In this document: positions 47,113 through 57,189 of the stretch, in pieces
Layout of the letters: every line of letters begins with the position of its first letter
Numbering within the stretch: the stretch's first letter is position 1
Assembly (NCBI RefSeq): GCF_002015115.1
Contig: NZ_MUYA01000007.1
Span: 186,001 to 250,000, forward strand
Source: Haemophilus paracuniculus
GTDB taxonomy: Bacteria; Pseudomonadota; Gammaproteobacteria; Enterobacterales; Pasteurellaceae
Direction: 5' to 3'
Length of the DNA stretch: 64,000 nucleotides
Position numbers and translations under genes: made by a program
Notes under the pieces: model-generated
Databases searched by the model: none
Told to the model about the DNA's origin: nothing
Seen by the model: the letters and a program-made list of their open reading frames with translations, nothing else

Positions 47113-47739
47113 TCAGCCTTTGTAGCCTGTTGCCACAATATACACTTCTCGCGAACGATCACGGGAAGCCTCTGGCTTACGCACTTTTACCGTGCTAAAC
47201 ATTGAGCGGATTTGTTTGAGATAGTCATCAAAGCCCTCGCCCTGAAACACTTTGACCACAAAACTGCCTTTTGGTGCTAACACTTGGCGACACATATCCA
47301 ACGCCAATTCCACCAAATACATCGCTCGGGGAATATCAACGGACGGCATTCCGCTGAAATTAGGTGCCATATCCGACATTACCACATCAACCTTGCCCTC
47401 GCCAACCCGTTCCAGCAACGCATTCAGCACACTTTCTTCACGGAAATCGCCCTGCAAAAAATCGACCCCGACAATCGGGTTCATATCCAAAATATCGCAG
47501 GCAATCACTCGCCCTTTCGAGCCAATTTGCGTTACCACATATTGCGACCAGCCCCCAGGGGCGGCACCGAGATCAACCACCGTCATTCCGTGCTTAAACA
47601 AGCGGTCGGTTTGTTGAATTTCATCTAATTTAAAATAGGCACGGGAACGCAATTTCTGCTTGTGTGCCTTTTGGACGAACTGATCCTTAAAATGTTCCGC
47701 CAGCCAACGTGATGAACTGGCACTGCGTTTTCTGCCCAT
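47113..47739 (-). CDS. rlmE: 23S rRNA 2'-O-ribose methyltransferase (U2552)
   Basis: 208 residues. SAM-binding [14 protein letters not shown], then DMAPNFSG and KVFQGEGF match RlmE/FtsJ with its K-D-K-E catalytic set. It methylates U2552 in the ribosomal A loop. Usual rlmE-ftsH order. The 102-bp gap to ftsH holds an inverted pair of uptake signals (about 47053-47112). Confidence 0.96.
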   Translation of the reverse strand: MGRKRSASSSRWLAEHFKDQFVQKAHKQKLRSRAYFKLDEIQQTDRLFKHGMTVVDLGAAPGGWSQYVVTQIGSKGRVIACDILDMNPIVGVDFLQGDFREESVLNALLERVGEGKVDVVMSDMAPNFSGMPSVDIPRAMYLVELALDMCRQVLAPKGSFVVKVFQGEGFDDYLKQIRSMFSTVKVRKPEASRDRSREVYIVATGYKG

Positions 47740-47889
47740 TGCTTCCTTTTTACGGTTTTACAAAAGTGATAAGTCTAGCACAATGTAAGGGCAAATTGGG
47801 GCGATTCAAGCCCTTAACTTTATGGAATAGTTAAATTTTTGTGATAGCCAAACACGATAGCGAAAAAATCGCCAATTATTTTCAAAAAA

Positions 47890-47905
47890 CAGCAACCGTT
47901 TGCGT
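47890..47905 (+). promoter_or_regulatory. PurR-box-like sequence before guaB
   Basis: CAGCAACCGTTTGCGT matches the PurR consensus at 13 of 16 positions. It lies just upstream of the -35 of the guaB promoter. Confidence 0.5.
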
Positions 47906-47912
47906 TTTCAAA

Positions 47913-47941
47913 TTTACAAAAGGCGAGAAGATCTGTATAAT
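47913..47941 (+). promoter_or_regulatory. Sigma-70 promoter of guaB
   Basis: TTTACA (47913-47918), a 17-bp spacer, TATAAT (47936-47941), about 50 bp before the ATG. Confidence 0.75.
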
Positions 47942-47991
47942 CCGCCCGCAATTTTTCCCCTTTCATTTTTTATTTTTAAGGAACTATTGCA

Positions 47992-49458
47992 ATGGCATTA
48001 CGAATTAAACAAGAGGCATTAACCTTTGATGATGTTCTTCTTGTTCCAGCCCACTCTACGGTGCTTCCAAACACCGCCAACCTTTCCACCCAACTTACCA
48101 AAGAAATCCGCTTAAATATCCCAATGCTCTCGGCGGCGATGGATACCGTTACCGAAACCAAATTGGCGATTTCCCTTGCCCAAGAGGGCGGAATCGGCTT
48201 TATTCATAAGAATATGTCCGTTGAACGCCAAGCGGATCGCGTCCGTAAAGTGAAAAAATTTGAGAGCGGTGTAGTTACCGATCCGATCACCGTCAGCCCT
48301 GATCTTAGCCTTGCCGAATTGGCGGAATTAACTAAGAAAAACGGCTTCGCAGGCTACCCTGTGGTCGATGCAAGCGGTAACTTAGTGGGAATTATTACAG
48401 GGCGTGATACCCGTTTTGTGAAAGATTTGAGCAAAACCGTTGCCTCAATGATGACCCCGAAAGAGCGTTTAGTTACCGTCAAAGAAAACGCGTCGCGTGA
48501 GCAAATTTTAGATTTAATGCACCAACACCGTGTCGAAAAAGTGCTAGTGGTAAATGATGATTTCCAACTTAAAGGAATGATCACCGTTAAAGATTTCCAA
48601 AAAGCGGAACAAAAACCGAACGCCTGTAAAGATGAATTAGGGCGTTTGCGTGTCGGAGCGGCGGTGGGTGCTGGCCCTGGTAACGAAGAACGGATCGAAG
48701 CCCTTGTGCAAGCAGGGGTGGACGTGTTGTTAATCGACAGCTCGCACGGTCATTCCGAGGGCGTGCTACAACGTGTGCGTGAAACCCGAGCCAAATATCC
48801 AAACTTACCGATTATCGCAGGCAACGTTGCCACCGCCGAGGGGGCGATTGCCCTTGCGGACGCTGGGGCGAGTGCAGTAAAAGTGGGGATCGGGCCAGGC
48901 TCAATCTGTACCACCCGAATCGTAACCGGCGTGGGCGTGCCTCAAATTACCGCCATTGCAGACGCTGCCGAAGCCTTGAAAGAGCGTGGGATTCCTGTGA
49001 TCGCCGACGGCGGTATCCGCTACTCAGGCGACATCGCCAAAGCGATTGCCGCAGGGGCAAGCTGCGTAATGGTGGGATCAATGTTCGCAGGCACGGAAGA
49101 AGCCCCTGGCGAAATCGAGCTTTACCAAGGACGAGCATTTAAATCTTACCGCGGAATGGGATCACTCGGGGCGATGTCAAAAGGCTCATCGGACCGCTAT
49201 TTCCAATCCGACAATGCTGCCGACAAACTCGTGCCAGAGGGCATTGAGGGACGCATTCCCTACAAAGGCTACCTCAAAGAGATTATCCACCAACAAATGG
49301 GCGGCCTACGCTCTTGTATGGGCTTGACCGGCTGTGCCACTATCGAAGATCTTCGCACCAAAGCTCAATTCGTACGAATCAGCGGTGCAGGTATCAAAGA
49401 AAGCCACGTACACGATGTAACCATTACCAAAGAAGCCCCGAATTATCGGTTGAGCTAA
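47992..49458 (+). CDS. guaB: Inosine-5'-monophosphate dehydrogenase
   Basis: 488 residues. TIM barrel with an inserted CBS pair (about 95-205). [16 protein letters not shown] contains the catalytic Cys loop, and RGMGSLGAM the flap region. It oxidises IMP to XMP with NAD+, the committed step to GMP. SD AAGGAA before the ATG. Confidence 0.98.
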   Translation: MALRIKQEALTFDDVLLVPAHSTVLPNTANLSTQLTKEIRLNIPMLSAAMDTVTETKLAISLAQEGGIGFIHKNMSVERQADRVRKVKKFESGVVTDPITVSPDLSLAELAELTKKNGFAGYPVVDASGNLVGIITGRDTRFVKDLSKTVASMMTPKERLVTVKENASREQILDLMHQHRVEKVLVVNDDFQLKGMITVKDFQKAEQKPNACKDELGRLRVGAAVGAGPGNEERIEALVQAGVDVLLIDSSHGHSEGVLQRVRETRAKYPNLPIIAGNVATAEGAIALADAGASAVKVGIGPGSICTTRIVTGVGVPQITAIADAAEALKERGIPVIADGGIRYSGDIAKAIAAGASCVMVGSMFAGTEEAPGEIELYQGRAFKSYRGMGSLGAMSKGSSDRYFQSDNAADKLVPEGIEGRIPYKGYLKEIIHQQMGGLRSCMGLTGCATIEDLRTKAQFVRISGAGIKESHVHDVTITKEAPNYRLS

Positions 49459-49567
49459 CAATGCAAGGGGTAAGATTTTTTGAAATTTCATCAAATCTGT
49501 CCCCTTGTATTATTCAATTTAGAAATATTATCTCACACAAATACTTTATATTTAACGGAGCTATTAT

Positions 49568-49969
49568 ATGAAATTTAGAGATGCTAACCATTCTGGAACA
49601 GGTGATATTATTATTCAAGAAAATAATAATACAAATATAGGAAAACTTTATATCCAATGTACTGATGAAGAACTATTTGAGGAAAGAGAATTTAGACAAA
49701 ATCAACTTAAAAAGGAATCTCAAAGAAGAAAAAAAGAAAAGGAACCATGTGTAATATTTTCAATTATTATATTACTGCTAGCTGCTATTTATGGTTATTA
49801 TAAAGATCCGAATTTTTCTAACTTTGTAAATTGGATATATACATTTCCTGGAGCTATATTCAGCCTACTTTCTATACGAGCTTATCTAACGCCAAACCAA
49901 TATGAACAAAAGCATTTAAAAGCTTTAAATGAAATTAGAGATATTCTTAGAGAACGTGGAGTAGAATAA
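49568..49969 (+). CDS. Unknown membrane protein inserted between guaB and guaA
   Basis: 133 residues. The N-terminus MKFRDANHSGTGDIIIQENN then NTNI looks like the G-x-G-D-x-x-x-x-x-N-N-N-x-I element found at the head of some small prokaryotic effector-associated proteins. A charged helix (EEREFRQNQLKKESQRRKKE) follows, then two transmembrane helices (about 62-78 and 90-107) and a charged C-terminus. Very A+T-rich compared with its neighbours, with an SD-like GGAG 5-6 nt before the ATG. Function unknown; likely acquired. Confidence 0.65.
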   Translation: MKFRDANHSGTGDIIIQENNNTNIGKLYIQCTDEELFEEREFRQNQLKKESQRRKKEKEPCVIFSIIILLLAAIYGYYKDPNFSNFVNWIYTFPGAIFSLLSIRAYLTPNQYEQKHLKALNEIRDILRERGVE

Positions 49970-50018
49970 TTTAACTATACTAAAATATCCCCGAATTTTT
50001 TCACAATAGAGAGCAACA

Positions 50019-51590
50019 ATGACAAACATTCATAACCACAAAATTTTGATTTTGGACTTCGGTTCACAATATACGCAACTGATCGCACGCCGAGTGCGTG
50101 AGATTGGGGTTTACTGCGAACTTTGGGCGTGGGACGTTACCGAAGCACAGATCCGTGAATTTAACCCTACGGGGATCATTCTTTCAGGCGGGCCTGAAAG
50201 CACCACCGAAGCAGGTAGCCCTCGTGCCCCTGAATATGTGTTTAACGCTGGCGTGCCAGTGCTAGGGATTTGCTACGGTATGCAAACAATGGCGATGCAG
50301 TTGGGCGGTTTAACCGAAACTTCTGATCACCGTGAGTTTGGCTACGCTGCCGTGGAATTGCAAGCCAGTGATGCGTTATTTGCAAAATTAAACGATGATC
50401 TCACCGCTTGCACCCCGAAATTAGACGTTTGGATGAGCCACGGCGATAAAGTTACTCGCCTACCTGCTGGCTTCCAAATTACCGGCGTTACCCCAACCTG
50501 TCCGATTGCAGCGATGTCGGACGAAAGTCGCCGTTTCTATGGCGTGCAGTTCCACCCCGAAGTTACCCACACCAAAAGCGGTTTGGAATTATTAACCAAT
50601 TTTGTGGTGGGAATTTGTGGCTGCGAACGTAAATGGACTGCCGAAAACATTATCGAAGACGCAGTAGCTCGCATTAAAGAGCAAGTGGGCGATGACGAGG
50701 TAATTTTGGGTTTATCGGGGGGCGTGGACTCTTCGGTAACCGCACTCTTGTTGCACCGTGCGATCGGCAAAAACTTGCACTGCGTTTTCGTGGATAACGG
50801 CTTGCTTCGCCTCAACGAAGCAGAACAAGTAATGGAAATGTTCGGCGATAAATTCGGCTTGAACATTATCCACGTTAATGCGGAAGATCGTTTCTTAAAC
50901 GCACTGAACGGCATTGCCGACCCAGAAGCGAAACGCAAAACCATCGGCAAAGTGTTCGTGGACGTTTTCGATGATGAATCGAAAAAATTGACCAGCGTAA
51001 AATGGCTCGCCCAAGGCACGATCTACCCTGATGTGATTGAATCTGCGGCGAGCAAAACGGGCAAAGCTCACGTGATCAAATCACACCACAATGTTGGCGG
51101 TTTACCGGACTATATGAAACTTGGCTTAGTTGAACCGCTGCGTGAATTGTTCAAAGATGAAGTGCGTAAAATCGGCTTGGCACTTGGCTTGCCAGCGGAA
51201 ATGATCAACCGCCACCCATTCCCCGGCCCAGGCTTAGGGGTGCGAGTGTTAGGCGAGATCAAAAAAGAGTACTGCGATCTGTTGCGCAAAGCCGATGCGA
51301 TCTTTATCGAAGAATTGCACAAATCGGGTTGGTATCAAAAAGTCAGCCAAGCCTTTACCGTCTTCCTGCCAGTTAAATCGGTCGGCGTAATGGGCGATGG
51401 TCGCAAATACGACTGGGTTGTTTCCCTGCGTGCGGTCGAAACTATCGACTTTATGACCGCCCACTGGGCTCACCTGCCGTATGATTTACTCGGCAAAGTG
51501 TCAAACCGCATCATCAACGAAGTAAACGGCATTTCTCGCGTGGTTTACGATGTCAGCGGAAAACCGCCAGCGACAATCGAGTGGGAATAA
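50019..51590 (+). CDS. guaA: GMP synthase (glutamine-hydrolysing)
   Basis: 523 residues. Class I amidotransferase domain ([10 protein letters not shown] with nucleophile Cys; FHPEVTHT with His and Glu), ATP pyrophosphatase domain ([12 protein letters not shown]-loop) and a C-terminal dimerisation domain. It converts XMP to GMP. Normally next to guaB; here one unknown gene lies between. Confidence 0.98.
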   Translation: MTNIHNHKILILDFGSQYTQLIARRVREIGVYCELWAWDVTEAQIREFNPTGIILSGGPESTTEAGSPRAPEYVFNAGVPVLGICYGMQTMAMQLGGLTETSDHREFGYAAVELQASDALFAKLNDDLTACTPKLDVWMSHGDKVTRLPAGFQITGVTPTCPIAAMSDESRRFYGVQFHPEVTHTKSGLELLTNFVVGICGCERKWTAENIIEDAVARIKEQVGDDEVILGLSGGVDSSVTALLLHRAIGKNLHCVFVDNGLLRLNEAEQVMEMFGDKFGLNIIHVNAEDRFLNALNGIADPEAKRKTIGKVFVDVFDDESKKLTSVKWLAQGTIYPDVIESAASKTGKAHVIKSHHNVGGLPDYMKLGLVEPLRELFKDEVRKIGLALGLPAEMINRHPFPGPGLGVRVLGEIKKEYCDLLRKADAIFIEELHKSGWYQKVSQAFTVFLPVKSVGVMGDGRKYDWVVSLRAVETIDFMTAHWAHLPYDLLGKVSNRIINEVNGISRVVYDVSGKPPATIEWE

Positions 51591-51636
51591 TTTTCCTGCA
51601 TTTCATTGTTTTTCATAACATTTCAAAAATCACTTT

Positions 51637-51660
51637 AAGCCCTGTAATTTCAGGGCTTTT
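51637..51660 (+). terminator. Terminator after guaA
   Basis: Stem AAGCCCTG/CAGGGCTT with a 6-nt loop and T run. Confidence 0.9.
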
Positions 51661-51739
51661 ATCTTTGTATAGCTAACCTCTTTACAAAAAGCTTACTTAT
51701 TTTTGCATTTTGTGCTTTCTTCTTTTGCAAAATCCGCTA

Positions 51740-51763
51740 AAATGATTTGCGAATTATTCTCAC
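51740..51763 (+). promoter_or_regulatory. Possible Fur box before the iron transporter
   Basis: The minus strand reads GAGAATAATTCGCAAATCATT, a partial match to the Fur GATAAT hexamer array. Weak by sequence, supported by the downstream iron-uptake genes. Confidence 0.35.
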
Positions 51764-51784
51764 TAAAAACTAAAAGGAGTTTCT

Positions 51785-52687
51785 ATGTTAAGAAAAGCAC
51801 TTTTCACTTTAACGGCAGTAGCGGCGTTTACCGCTTCGGCGTTGGCAAAAGATGTTACGATTCCAACCGCTCGTGGCGAGGTTACGCTTCAAGCCCCACC
51901 GAAGAAAATTGCGGTGTTTGATACGGGTAGCCTTGATACCTTGCAGGCGTTGGGCGTGAAAGTGGATGCCACCCCTGATGCAGTGAAAGCCTTGCCTTAC
52001 CTTGAACCGACTTTTGCTCAATCGAAAAAAGTCGGCACATTGTTCGAGCCAAACTTAGAAGCGTTGAATGAATTACAGCCTGATTTAATCATTGTCGGCA
52101 CACGTTCGGCGAAGAAATTTGACGATGTGAAAGCCCTCGCCCCGACCATTGATTTAACCGACAACGGCGATAAGTTGATCGAGAGCGGTTTAACCCGTAT
52201 CGACAGTTTCGGTAAATTATTCGATAAAGAAGCCGATGCTGCAAAATTGAAAGGCGAAGTGGAAACCCTGTTCAACCAAACCAAAGAAGCGGTGAAAGGC
52301 AAAGGTAACGGTTTAATCATTCTCGTGAACGGCGGAAAAGTATCGGCGTTTGGTAGCGGTTATCGTTTAAGTTGGATTCACAACGATTTAGGCGTACCAA
52401 TGGCGGACGAGACGATCAAATCCGCTGGACACGGTCAGCCGATTAGCTTTGAATTTATCCAAAAACTCAACCCAGATTGGTTATTCGTGTTAGACCGCAT
52501 TGCGGCGGTTGGCGAGGAAGGTCAATCGGCGAAAGAGGTGTTGGATAACGATCTCGTGCGTCAAACCAAAGCGTGGAAAAATGGGCAAGTGGTTTACCTC
52601 AGCAGTGCCTCTTACCTCGCACCAGGTGGCGTGGAACAGATCAAGCAAGATTTAACGGCAATTAAAACGGCGTTTGAGAAAAAATAA
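51785..52687 (+). CDS. Siderophore-type iron ABC transporter, substrate-binding protein
   Basis: 300 residues. Signal peptide MLRKALFTLTAVAAFTASALA. Class III binding-protein fold with a long backbone helix (KIAVFDTGSLDTLQALGV, PDLIIVGTRSAKKFDDVKAL). Most like the FatB/CeuE/YclQ group, which binds catecholate siderophores such as petrobactin or their breakdown products. It delivers substrate to the permeases and ATPase that follow. A hairpin (52704-52722) separates it from them, which may set a higher level of the binding protein. Confidence 0.87.
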   Translation: MLRKALFTLTAVAAFTASALAKDVTIPTARGEVTLQAPPKKIAVFDTGSLDTLQALGVKVDATPDAVKALPYLEPTFAQSKKVGTLFEPNLEALNELQPDLIIVGTRSAKKFDDVKALAPTIDLTDNGDKLIESGLTRIDSFGKLFDKEADAAKLKGEVETLFNQTKEAVKGKGNGLIILVNGGKVSAFGSGYRLSWIHNDLGVPMADETIKSAGHGQPISFEFIQKLNPDWLFVLDRIAAVGEEGQSAKEVLDNDLVRQTKAWKNGQVVYLSSASYLAPGGVEQIKQDLTAIKTAFEKK

Positions 52688-52703
52688 TCCATCATAAAAT
52701 CTT

Positions 52704-52730
52704 GGGCGTGAGCTTCACGCCCTATTTTTA
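52704..52730 (+). terminator. Terminator/attenuator after the binding-protein gene
   Basis: Stem GGGCGTGA/TCACGCCC, loop GCT, followed by TATTTTTA. It lies inside the transport gene cluster. Confidence 0.75.
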
Positions 52731-52734
52731 TCAA

Positions 52735-52892
52735 CTCTCGCCCACTTGTGGGAGAGAGACAGCAAAAAATGCGTTCAGCATTTTTGGCAGAGAGAGGGAA
52801 CAAGCGGTAGGATTTCCGCTAATTTTTCCCTCTCCCTGATTTTTCTTCTTAACGAAGAAAAATCTGTCCCTCTCCCGCAAGCGGTAGAGGGG
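52735..52892. repeat. Modular palindromic repeat, family 2 copy 1
   Basis: About 158 bp. In order: a CTCTC..CCCA/TGGGAGAG hairpin; GAGACAGC, a variable hairpin centred on GTTCA, GCAGAGAGAGGGAA; an uptake signal; CCCTCTCCCTGATT with a second variable hairpin centred on AACG; ATCTGTCCCTCTCCCGC. Copy 2 is at 59127-59302 in the opposite orientation. Confidence 0.8.
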
Positions 52893-52908
52893 ATAATTTA
52901 TCTTTCTA

Positions 52909-53859
52909 ATGAAATTATCATTAAACCAACTCAGCTTTCTTCTTTTGTTAATCCTCTGCCCAATCAGTATGGCGATTGGGGTGGCGGATTTTAATTGGTC
53001 GCAGGTGTGGCAAAATCCTGAGCAGTTGCAGCTGTTGCTCGTGAGCCGTATTCCTCGCACCTTGGCGATCATTTTAGTGGGGGCAACCCTCAGCATTGCT
53101 GGAATGGTGTTGCAAATTGTGCTGAAAAACCGTTTTATCGAGCCGAGTATGATCGGGGCAAGCCAAAGTGCCGCGGTCGGGATTCTGCTCGCCAGCCTCT
53201 TTTTTCCTGCTTCGGCGTTGATCGTCAAAATGTCGCTGGCTACCCTGTCTGCCCTGCTCGGAATGGGGATTTTTATGTTGCTCATTCGCCAGCTTCCCCC
53301 TCATCAACAACTGATGCTACCGCTGATTGGAATTGTGTTCGGCAATGTGATTGAGGCTGTAACGACCTTTATTGGCTACCAAACGGATATGCTACAACTG
53401 GTTTCGGTCTGGTTTGCGGGCGATTTTTCGGGGGTGCTGTCGGGGCGATATGAACTGCTCTGGCTGACAGCTGGCTTGGCGTTGGTGGTCTATTTAATGG
53501 CGGATCAGCTCAGTATCGCAGGGCTAGGGCGGAATATCAGCACCAGCCTCGGCATCAATTATCAACAGATGACGTGGCTCGCTCTGATTGTGGTGGCGAT
53601 GATTACCGCCGTGGTGGTGGTAACGGTCGGGCAAATTCCCTTTATCGGCTTGGTCGTGCCGAACATTATTTCACGCTTGGCAGGCGACCGACTTCGTCAA
53701 AACTTGCCTGCGGTCGCCCTATTCGGGGCAACCCTTGTGCTGATTTGCGATATGCTCGGACGGGTGGTCAACGCCCCGTTTGAAGTGCCGATTTCGACCA
53801 TTTTCGGCGTGTGTGGCACGCTCATCTTTCTCTATTTGCTGTTTCGGGGGAAAAAATGA
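52909..53859 (+). CDS. Iron-siderophore ABC permease 1 (FecCD family)
   Basis: 316 residues with about nine transmembrane helices. SRIPRTLAIILVGATLSIAG is the FecCD family signature, and LVVPNIISRLAGD the cytoplasmic coupling motif. It pairs with the next gene to form the channel, as FatD/FatC or YclN/YclO. The start is the ATG at 52909; SD AGAGGGG is rather far upstream. Confidence 0.9.
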   Translation: MKLSLNQLSFLLLLILCPISMAIGVADFNWSQVWQNPEQLQLLLVSRIPRTLAIILVGATLSIAGMVLQIVLKNRFIEPSMIGASQSAAVGILLASLFFPASALIVKMSLATLSALLGMGIFMLLIRQLPPHQQLMLPLIGIVFGNVIEAVTTFIGYQTDMLQLVSVWFAGDFSGVLSGRYELLWLTAGLALVVYLMADQLSIAGLGRNISTSLGINYQQMTWLALIVVAMITAVVVVTVGQIPFIGLVVPNIISRLAGDRLRQNLPAVALFGATLVLICDMLGRVVNAPFEVPISTIFGVCGTLIFLYLLFRGKK

Positions 53860-54800
53860 CCAAATCCTACCGCTTGTTTGGCTGGCTCGCCTTGATTTTA
53901 CTCGGCGTGTGCGTCTTTTATATGACCTACAACAGCAACGGCAAATGGGCGTTCGTGCTGCCGTTTCGTGGGCAAAAATTAGCCCTGTTGCTGATTATCG
54001 CCTACACTATCGGCGTTTCGACCCTGCTGTTCCAAACTCTCACCCACAACCCAATTTTAACCCCCAGCATTTTGGGCTTTGACTCGCTTTATCTGCTCAC
54101 CCAAACCACCCTTGTGTTTTTGTTTGGTGGCATCGGTTTTACCCAGCTCGATCTCGGCGGTAAATTTCTGTTTGAAACCTTGCTAATGTTGGGCGGATCG
54201 CTACTGCTGTTTCGCACCCTGACCAAGAGAAATAGCGATCTGACCCGAATGATTTTGGTCGGCGTGATTTTCGGCGTGCTGTTTCGTAGTTTGAATAATC
54301 TGCTACAACGAATGATCGACCCGAATGATTTTGCGGTGGCACAAGGTTCGTCTTTCGCTCAATTTACCAGCGTAAAGCCAACTTTACTTTGGATTGGTGG
54401 GGCGATTGTGATCCTTAGCCTAATTTGGGTGTGGCAACAACGGCACAAGCTCGATGTGTTGCTACTCGGCAAGGATCAAGCGGTCGGATTAGGGCTAGAT
54501 TATGCCAAATTCTCTCGCCAGCTGCTGATTTGTTGTGCTGTGTTGGTGTCGGTTTCCACCGCCCTTGTCGGACCGATTCTCTTTCTCGGCTTGTTGGTGT
54601 GTGCGATTGTCAATGCGATCAGCCCGAGCATTCATCATCACATTCGCTTACCGCTCACCTTCCTCATTTCGGCGATCACCCTCGTGGCAGGGCAAGCCCT
54701 GTTTGAACAAGTGATGAAATTGCAAGGGGTGTTGAGTGTGGTGATCGAATTTGTCGGCGGTTTGGTGTTTATCTATTTAATGCTTAGACGGAAAAAATAA
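53856..54800 (+). CDS. Iron-siderophore ABC permease 2 (FecCD family)
   Basis: 314 residues from ATG at 53856, overlapping the previous stop (ATGA) with GGGGGA upstream; the frame's earlier start at 53811 lies inside the previous gene. Membrane protein with FQTLTHNPILTPSILGFDSL and a QRMIDPNDFAVAQGSSFAQ segment typical of the YclO/FatC partner. Confidence 0.9.
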   Translation: MTKSYRLFGWLALILLGVCVFYMTYNSNGKWAFVLPFRGQKLALLLIIAYTIGVSTLLFQTLTHNPILTPSILGFDSLYLLTQTTLVFLFGGIGFTQLDLGGKFLFETLLMLGGSLLLFRTLTKRNSDLTRMILVGVIFGVLFRSLNNLLQRMIDPNDFAVAQGSSFAQFTSVKPTLLWIGGAIVILSLIWVWQQRHKLDVLLLGKDQAVGLGLDYAKFSRQLLICCAVLVSVSTALVGPILFLGLLVCAIVNAISPSIHHHIRLPLTFLISAITLVAGQALFEQVMKLQGVLSVVIEFVGGLVFIYLMLRRKK

Positions 54801-55558
54801 TGATTAAAATCAATAATATACAGCATAAAATCGGCAATGCGACTATCCTAAATAATATCAACTTAACCATTCCTAACGGCGGGATTACCGCCTTGATTGG
54901 GGCAAATGGGGCGGGCAAATCGACCCTGCTCTCGCTGATCGCACGGTTACAACCGATCCAGCAGGGGCAAATTCTGATCGACCAAATGGATATTGCCACA
55001 ACGCCCTCTCGCACTATCGCCCAACATCTGGCGATTTTGACCCAAGATAACGCCATTCATAGCCGCATTACGGTGCAGGATCTGCTGATGTTCGGGCGTT
55101 ATCCCCATCATCAGGGCAAAATTCAAGAACAGGATCGCCAAATTGTCGCCCACGCCCTCGACCGTTTTGAACTCACGGCGTTTGCCGACCGCTATTTGAG
55201 CGAACTCTCGGGCGGACAACGGCAACGGGCGTTGATCGCAATGACCTTCTGCCAACAAACCAGCCACGTTCTGCTTGATGAACCCCTCAACAACCTCGAT
55301 ATGTTCCACGCTCGTGAGCTAATGCGACTGCTACGCAAACTCACGGACGAACTGCAACTGACCACCGTAATGGTAGTGCACGACATCAATATGGCAGCCG
55401 CCTACGCCGACACTATTGTCGCAATGAAAGACGGCGAAATCATTATGAGCGGCAACCCCAACGACCTCATCACCCCCCAAACCCTCAAAACCGTGTTCAA
55501 CCTCGATGCGGAAGTGTTGGATTACCAAGGGAAAAAGTTGGTGGTGCATCATATTTAG
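54800..55558 (+). CDS. Iron-siderophore ABC transporter ATPase
   Basis: 252 residues. Walker A GANGAGKSTLLSLI, signature LSGGQRQRALIAM, Walker B HVLLDEPLNNLD and switch His VVHDINMAAAYAD. It powers the two permeases; FepC/YclP group. Its ATG overlaps the previous TAA (TAATG). Confidence 0.95.
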   Translation: MIKINNIQHKIGNATILNNINLTIPNGGITALIGANGAGKSTLLSLIARLQPIQQGQILIDQMDIATTPSRTIAQHLAILTQDNAIHSRITVQDLLMFGRYPHHQGKIQEQDRQIVAHALDRFELTAFADRYLSELSGGQRQRALIAMTFCQQTSHVLLDEPLNNLDMFHARELMRLLRKLTDELQLTTVMVVHDINMAAAYADTIVAMKDGEIIMSGNPNDLITPQTLKTVFNLDAEVLDYQGKKLVVHHI

Positions 55559-55618
55559 TGATGCAAGCGGTGGGATTTCACAAAATTTTCACTATGCTCA
55601 CTGATTTCAAATCATAAA

Positions 55619-55642
55619 AAAACCGCCCTTTCAGGCGGTTTT
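55619..55642 (-). terminator. Terminator after lpdA
   Basis: Stem AAAACCGCC/GGCGGTTTT with T/A-rich flanks, between the convergent ABC ATPase and lpdA genes; may work in both directions. Confidence 0.85.
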
Positions 55643-55659
55643 ATGTTATTTAACGAAAA

Positions 55660-57084
55660 TTATTTTTTCTTCGCTTTTGGGTTTGGTAGATCGGTTACCG
55701 AACCTTCAAATACTTCGGCAGCTAAGCCAACTGATTCGTGTAGGGTTGGGTGAGCGTGGATTGTTAAAGCGATATCTTCTGCATCGCAACCCATTTCGAT
55801 TGCCAAGCCGATTTCGCCGAGTAATTCGCCACCGTTCGCACCAACAATCGCACCACCAAGAATGCGGTGAGTGTCTTTGTCGAAGATGAGTTTGGTCATA
55901 CCCTCTGAACATTCAGACGCAATCGCACGACCTGATGCTGCCCACGGGAATTTCGCCACTTCGTAGTTTAAGCCTTCTTGCTTACACTCTTTCTCGGTTT
56001 TACCCACCCACGCGACTTCTGGCTCGGTGTAGGCGATTGACGGGATTACTTTTGGATCGAAGTAGTGTTTCATTCCTGCGATTACTTCCGCCGCAACGTG
56101 GCCTTCGTGAACACCTTTGTGGGCTAACATTGGCTGACCAACGATGTCGCCGATCGCATAGATGTGTGGCACGTTGGTACGCATTTGTTTATCTACCGCG
56201 ATAAAGCCACGCTCGTCCACGTTCACGCCTGCTTTACCTGCATCGATCAATTTGCCGTTTGGCACACGACCGATTGCGACAAGCACCGCATCATAGCGTT
56301 TGGTGTCGTTGCACGCTTTGCCTTCCATTGTAACGTAGATGCCGTCATCTTTCGCATCAACGGCGGTTACTTTGGTTTCAAGCATTAACTTGAATTTTTT
56401 CTCGATCTGTTTGGTGTAGATTTGCACCATATCTTTATCCGCGGCTGGGATAACTTGATCGAACATTTCCACCACTTCCACTTCTGAACCGAGGGCGTGG
56501 TAAACCGTACCCATTTCTAAACCGATGATGCCACCGCCCATAATGAGTAATTTTTTCGGTACTTCTTTTAATTTAAGGGCATCTGTTGAATCCCAAATGC
56601 GTGGATCTTCGTGTGGAATGAATGGTAATTGAATTGGGCGTGAACCCGCAGCGATGATCGCATTATCAAATTTAATGGTGGTTGGGTTGCCATCACGATC
56701 ACGAGCCACAAGGGTGTTTGGATCAACGAATGAAGCCAAACCCTCAACCACGGTTACTTTACGTGCTTTCGCCATTCCAGCCAAACCGCCTGTCAATTTC
56801 GCCACCACGGCATCTTTACCTGCACGCACTTTGTCTAAATCAATGGTTGGCTCGCCAAAAAATACGCCGTTTTTGTCTGCGTGTTTCGCTTCTTCAATTA
56901 CTTTCGCCACGTGCAATAAGGCTTTTGACGGGATACAACCTACGTTTAAGCACACACCGCCGAGGGTTGAGTAACGTTCTACGATTACGGTTTCTAAACC
57001 TAAGTCAGCACAACGGAACGCCGCAGAATAACCCGCAGGACCTGCACCAAGCACCACCACTTGTGTTTTAATTTCTTTGCTCAT
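55660..57084 (-). CDS. lpdA: Dihydrolipoamide dehydrogenase
   Basis: 474 residues. FAD motif VVVLGAGPAGYSAAFRCADL, redox disulfide GGVCLNVGCIPSKALL, NAD motif LIMGGGIIGLEMG, and the C-terminal His-Glu pair HAHPTLHES. E3 component of pyruvate and 2-oxoglutarate dehydrogenases. Third gene of aceE-aceF-lpdA. Confidence 0.97.
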   Translation of the reverse strand: MSKEIKTQVVVLGAGPAGYSAAFRCADLGLETVIVERYSTLGGVCLNVGCIPSKALLHVAKVIEEAKHADKNGVFFGEPTIDLDKVRAGKDAVVAKLTGGLAGMAKARKVTVVEGLASFVDPNTLVARDRDGNPTTIKFDNAIIAAGSRPIQLPFIPHEDPRIWDSTDALKLKEVPKKLLIMGGGIIGLEMGTVYHALGSEVEVVEMFDQVIPAADKDMVQIYTKQIEKKFKLMLETKVTAVDAKDDGIYVTMEGKACNDTKRYDAVLVAIGRVPNGKLIDAGKAGVNVDERGFIAVDKQMRTNVPHIYAIGDIVGQPMLAHKGVHEGHVAAEVIAGMKHYFDPKVIPSIAYTEPEVAWVGKTEKECKQEGLNYEVAKFPWAASGRAIASECSEGMTKLIFDKDTHRILGGAIVGANGGELLGEIGLAIEMGCDAEDIALTIHAHPTLHESVGLAAEVFEGSVTDLPNPKAKKK

Positions 57085-57101
57085 TTTTTATTCCTCAATA
57101 T

Positions 57102-57186
57102 TCTCCCCTCTTTGCAAAAGAGGGGCTAGGGGGAGATTTTGCAAGCGGTCAGATTCGCTGAAATTTTCGCTTATCCGACCGCTTGT
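57102..57186. repeat. Palindrome plus inverted uptake-signal pair between aceF and lpdA
   Basis: Nested stems TCTCCCC/GGGGAGA and CCCCTCTTT/AAAGAGGGG (57102-57135) are followed by inverted uptake signals GCAAGCGGTC...GACCGCTTG (57141-57185). No T run suited to termination in the operon direction, so it may be an mRNA-stability or mobile repeat. Confidence 0.6.
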
Positions 57187-57189
57187 TAA

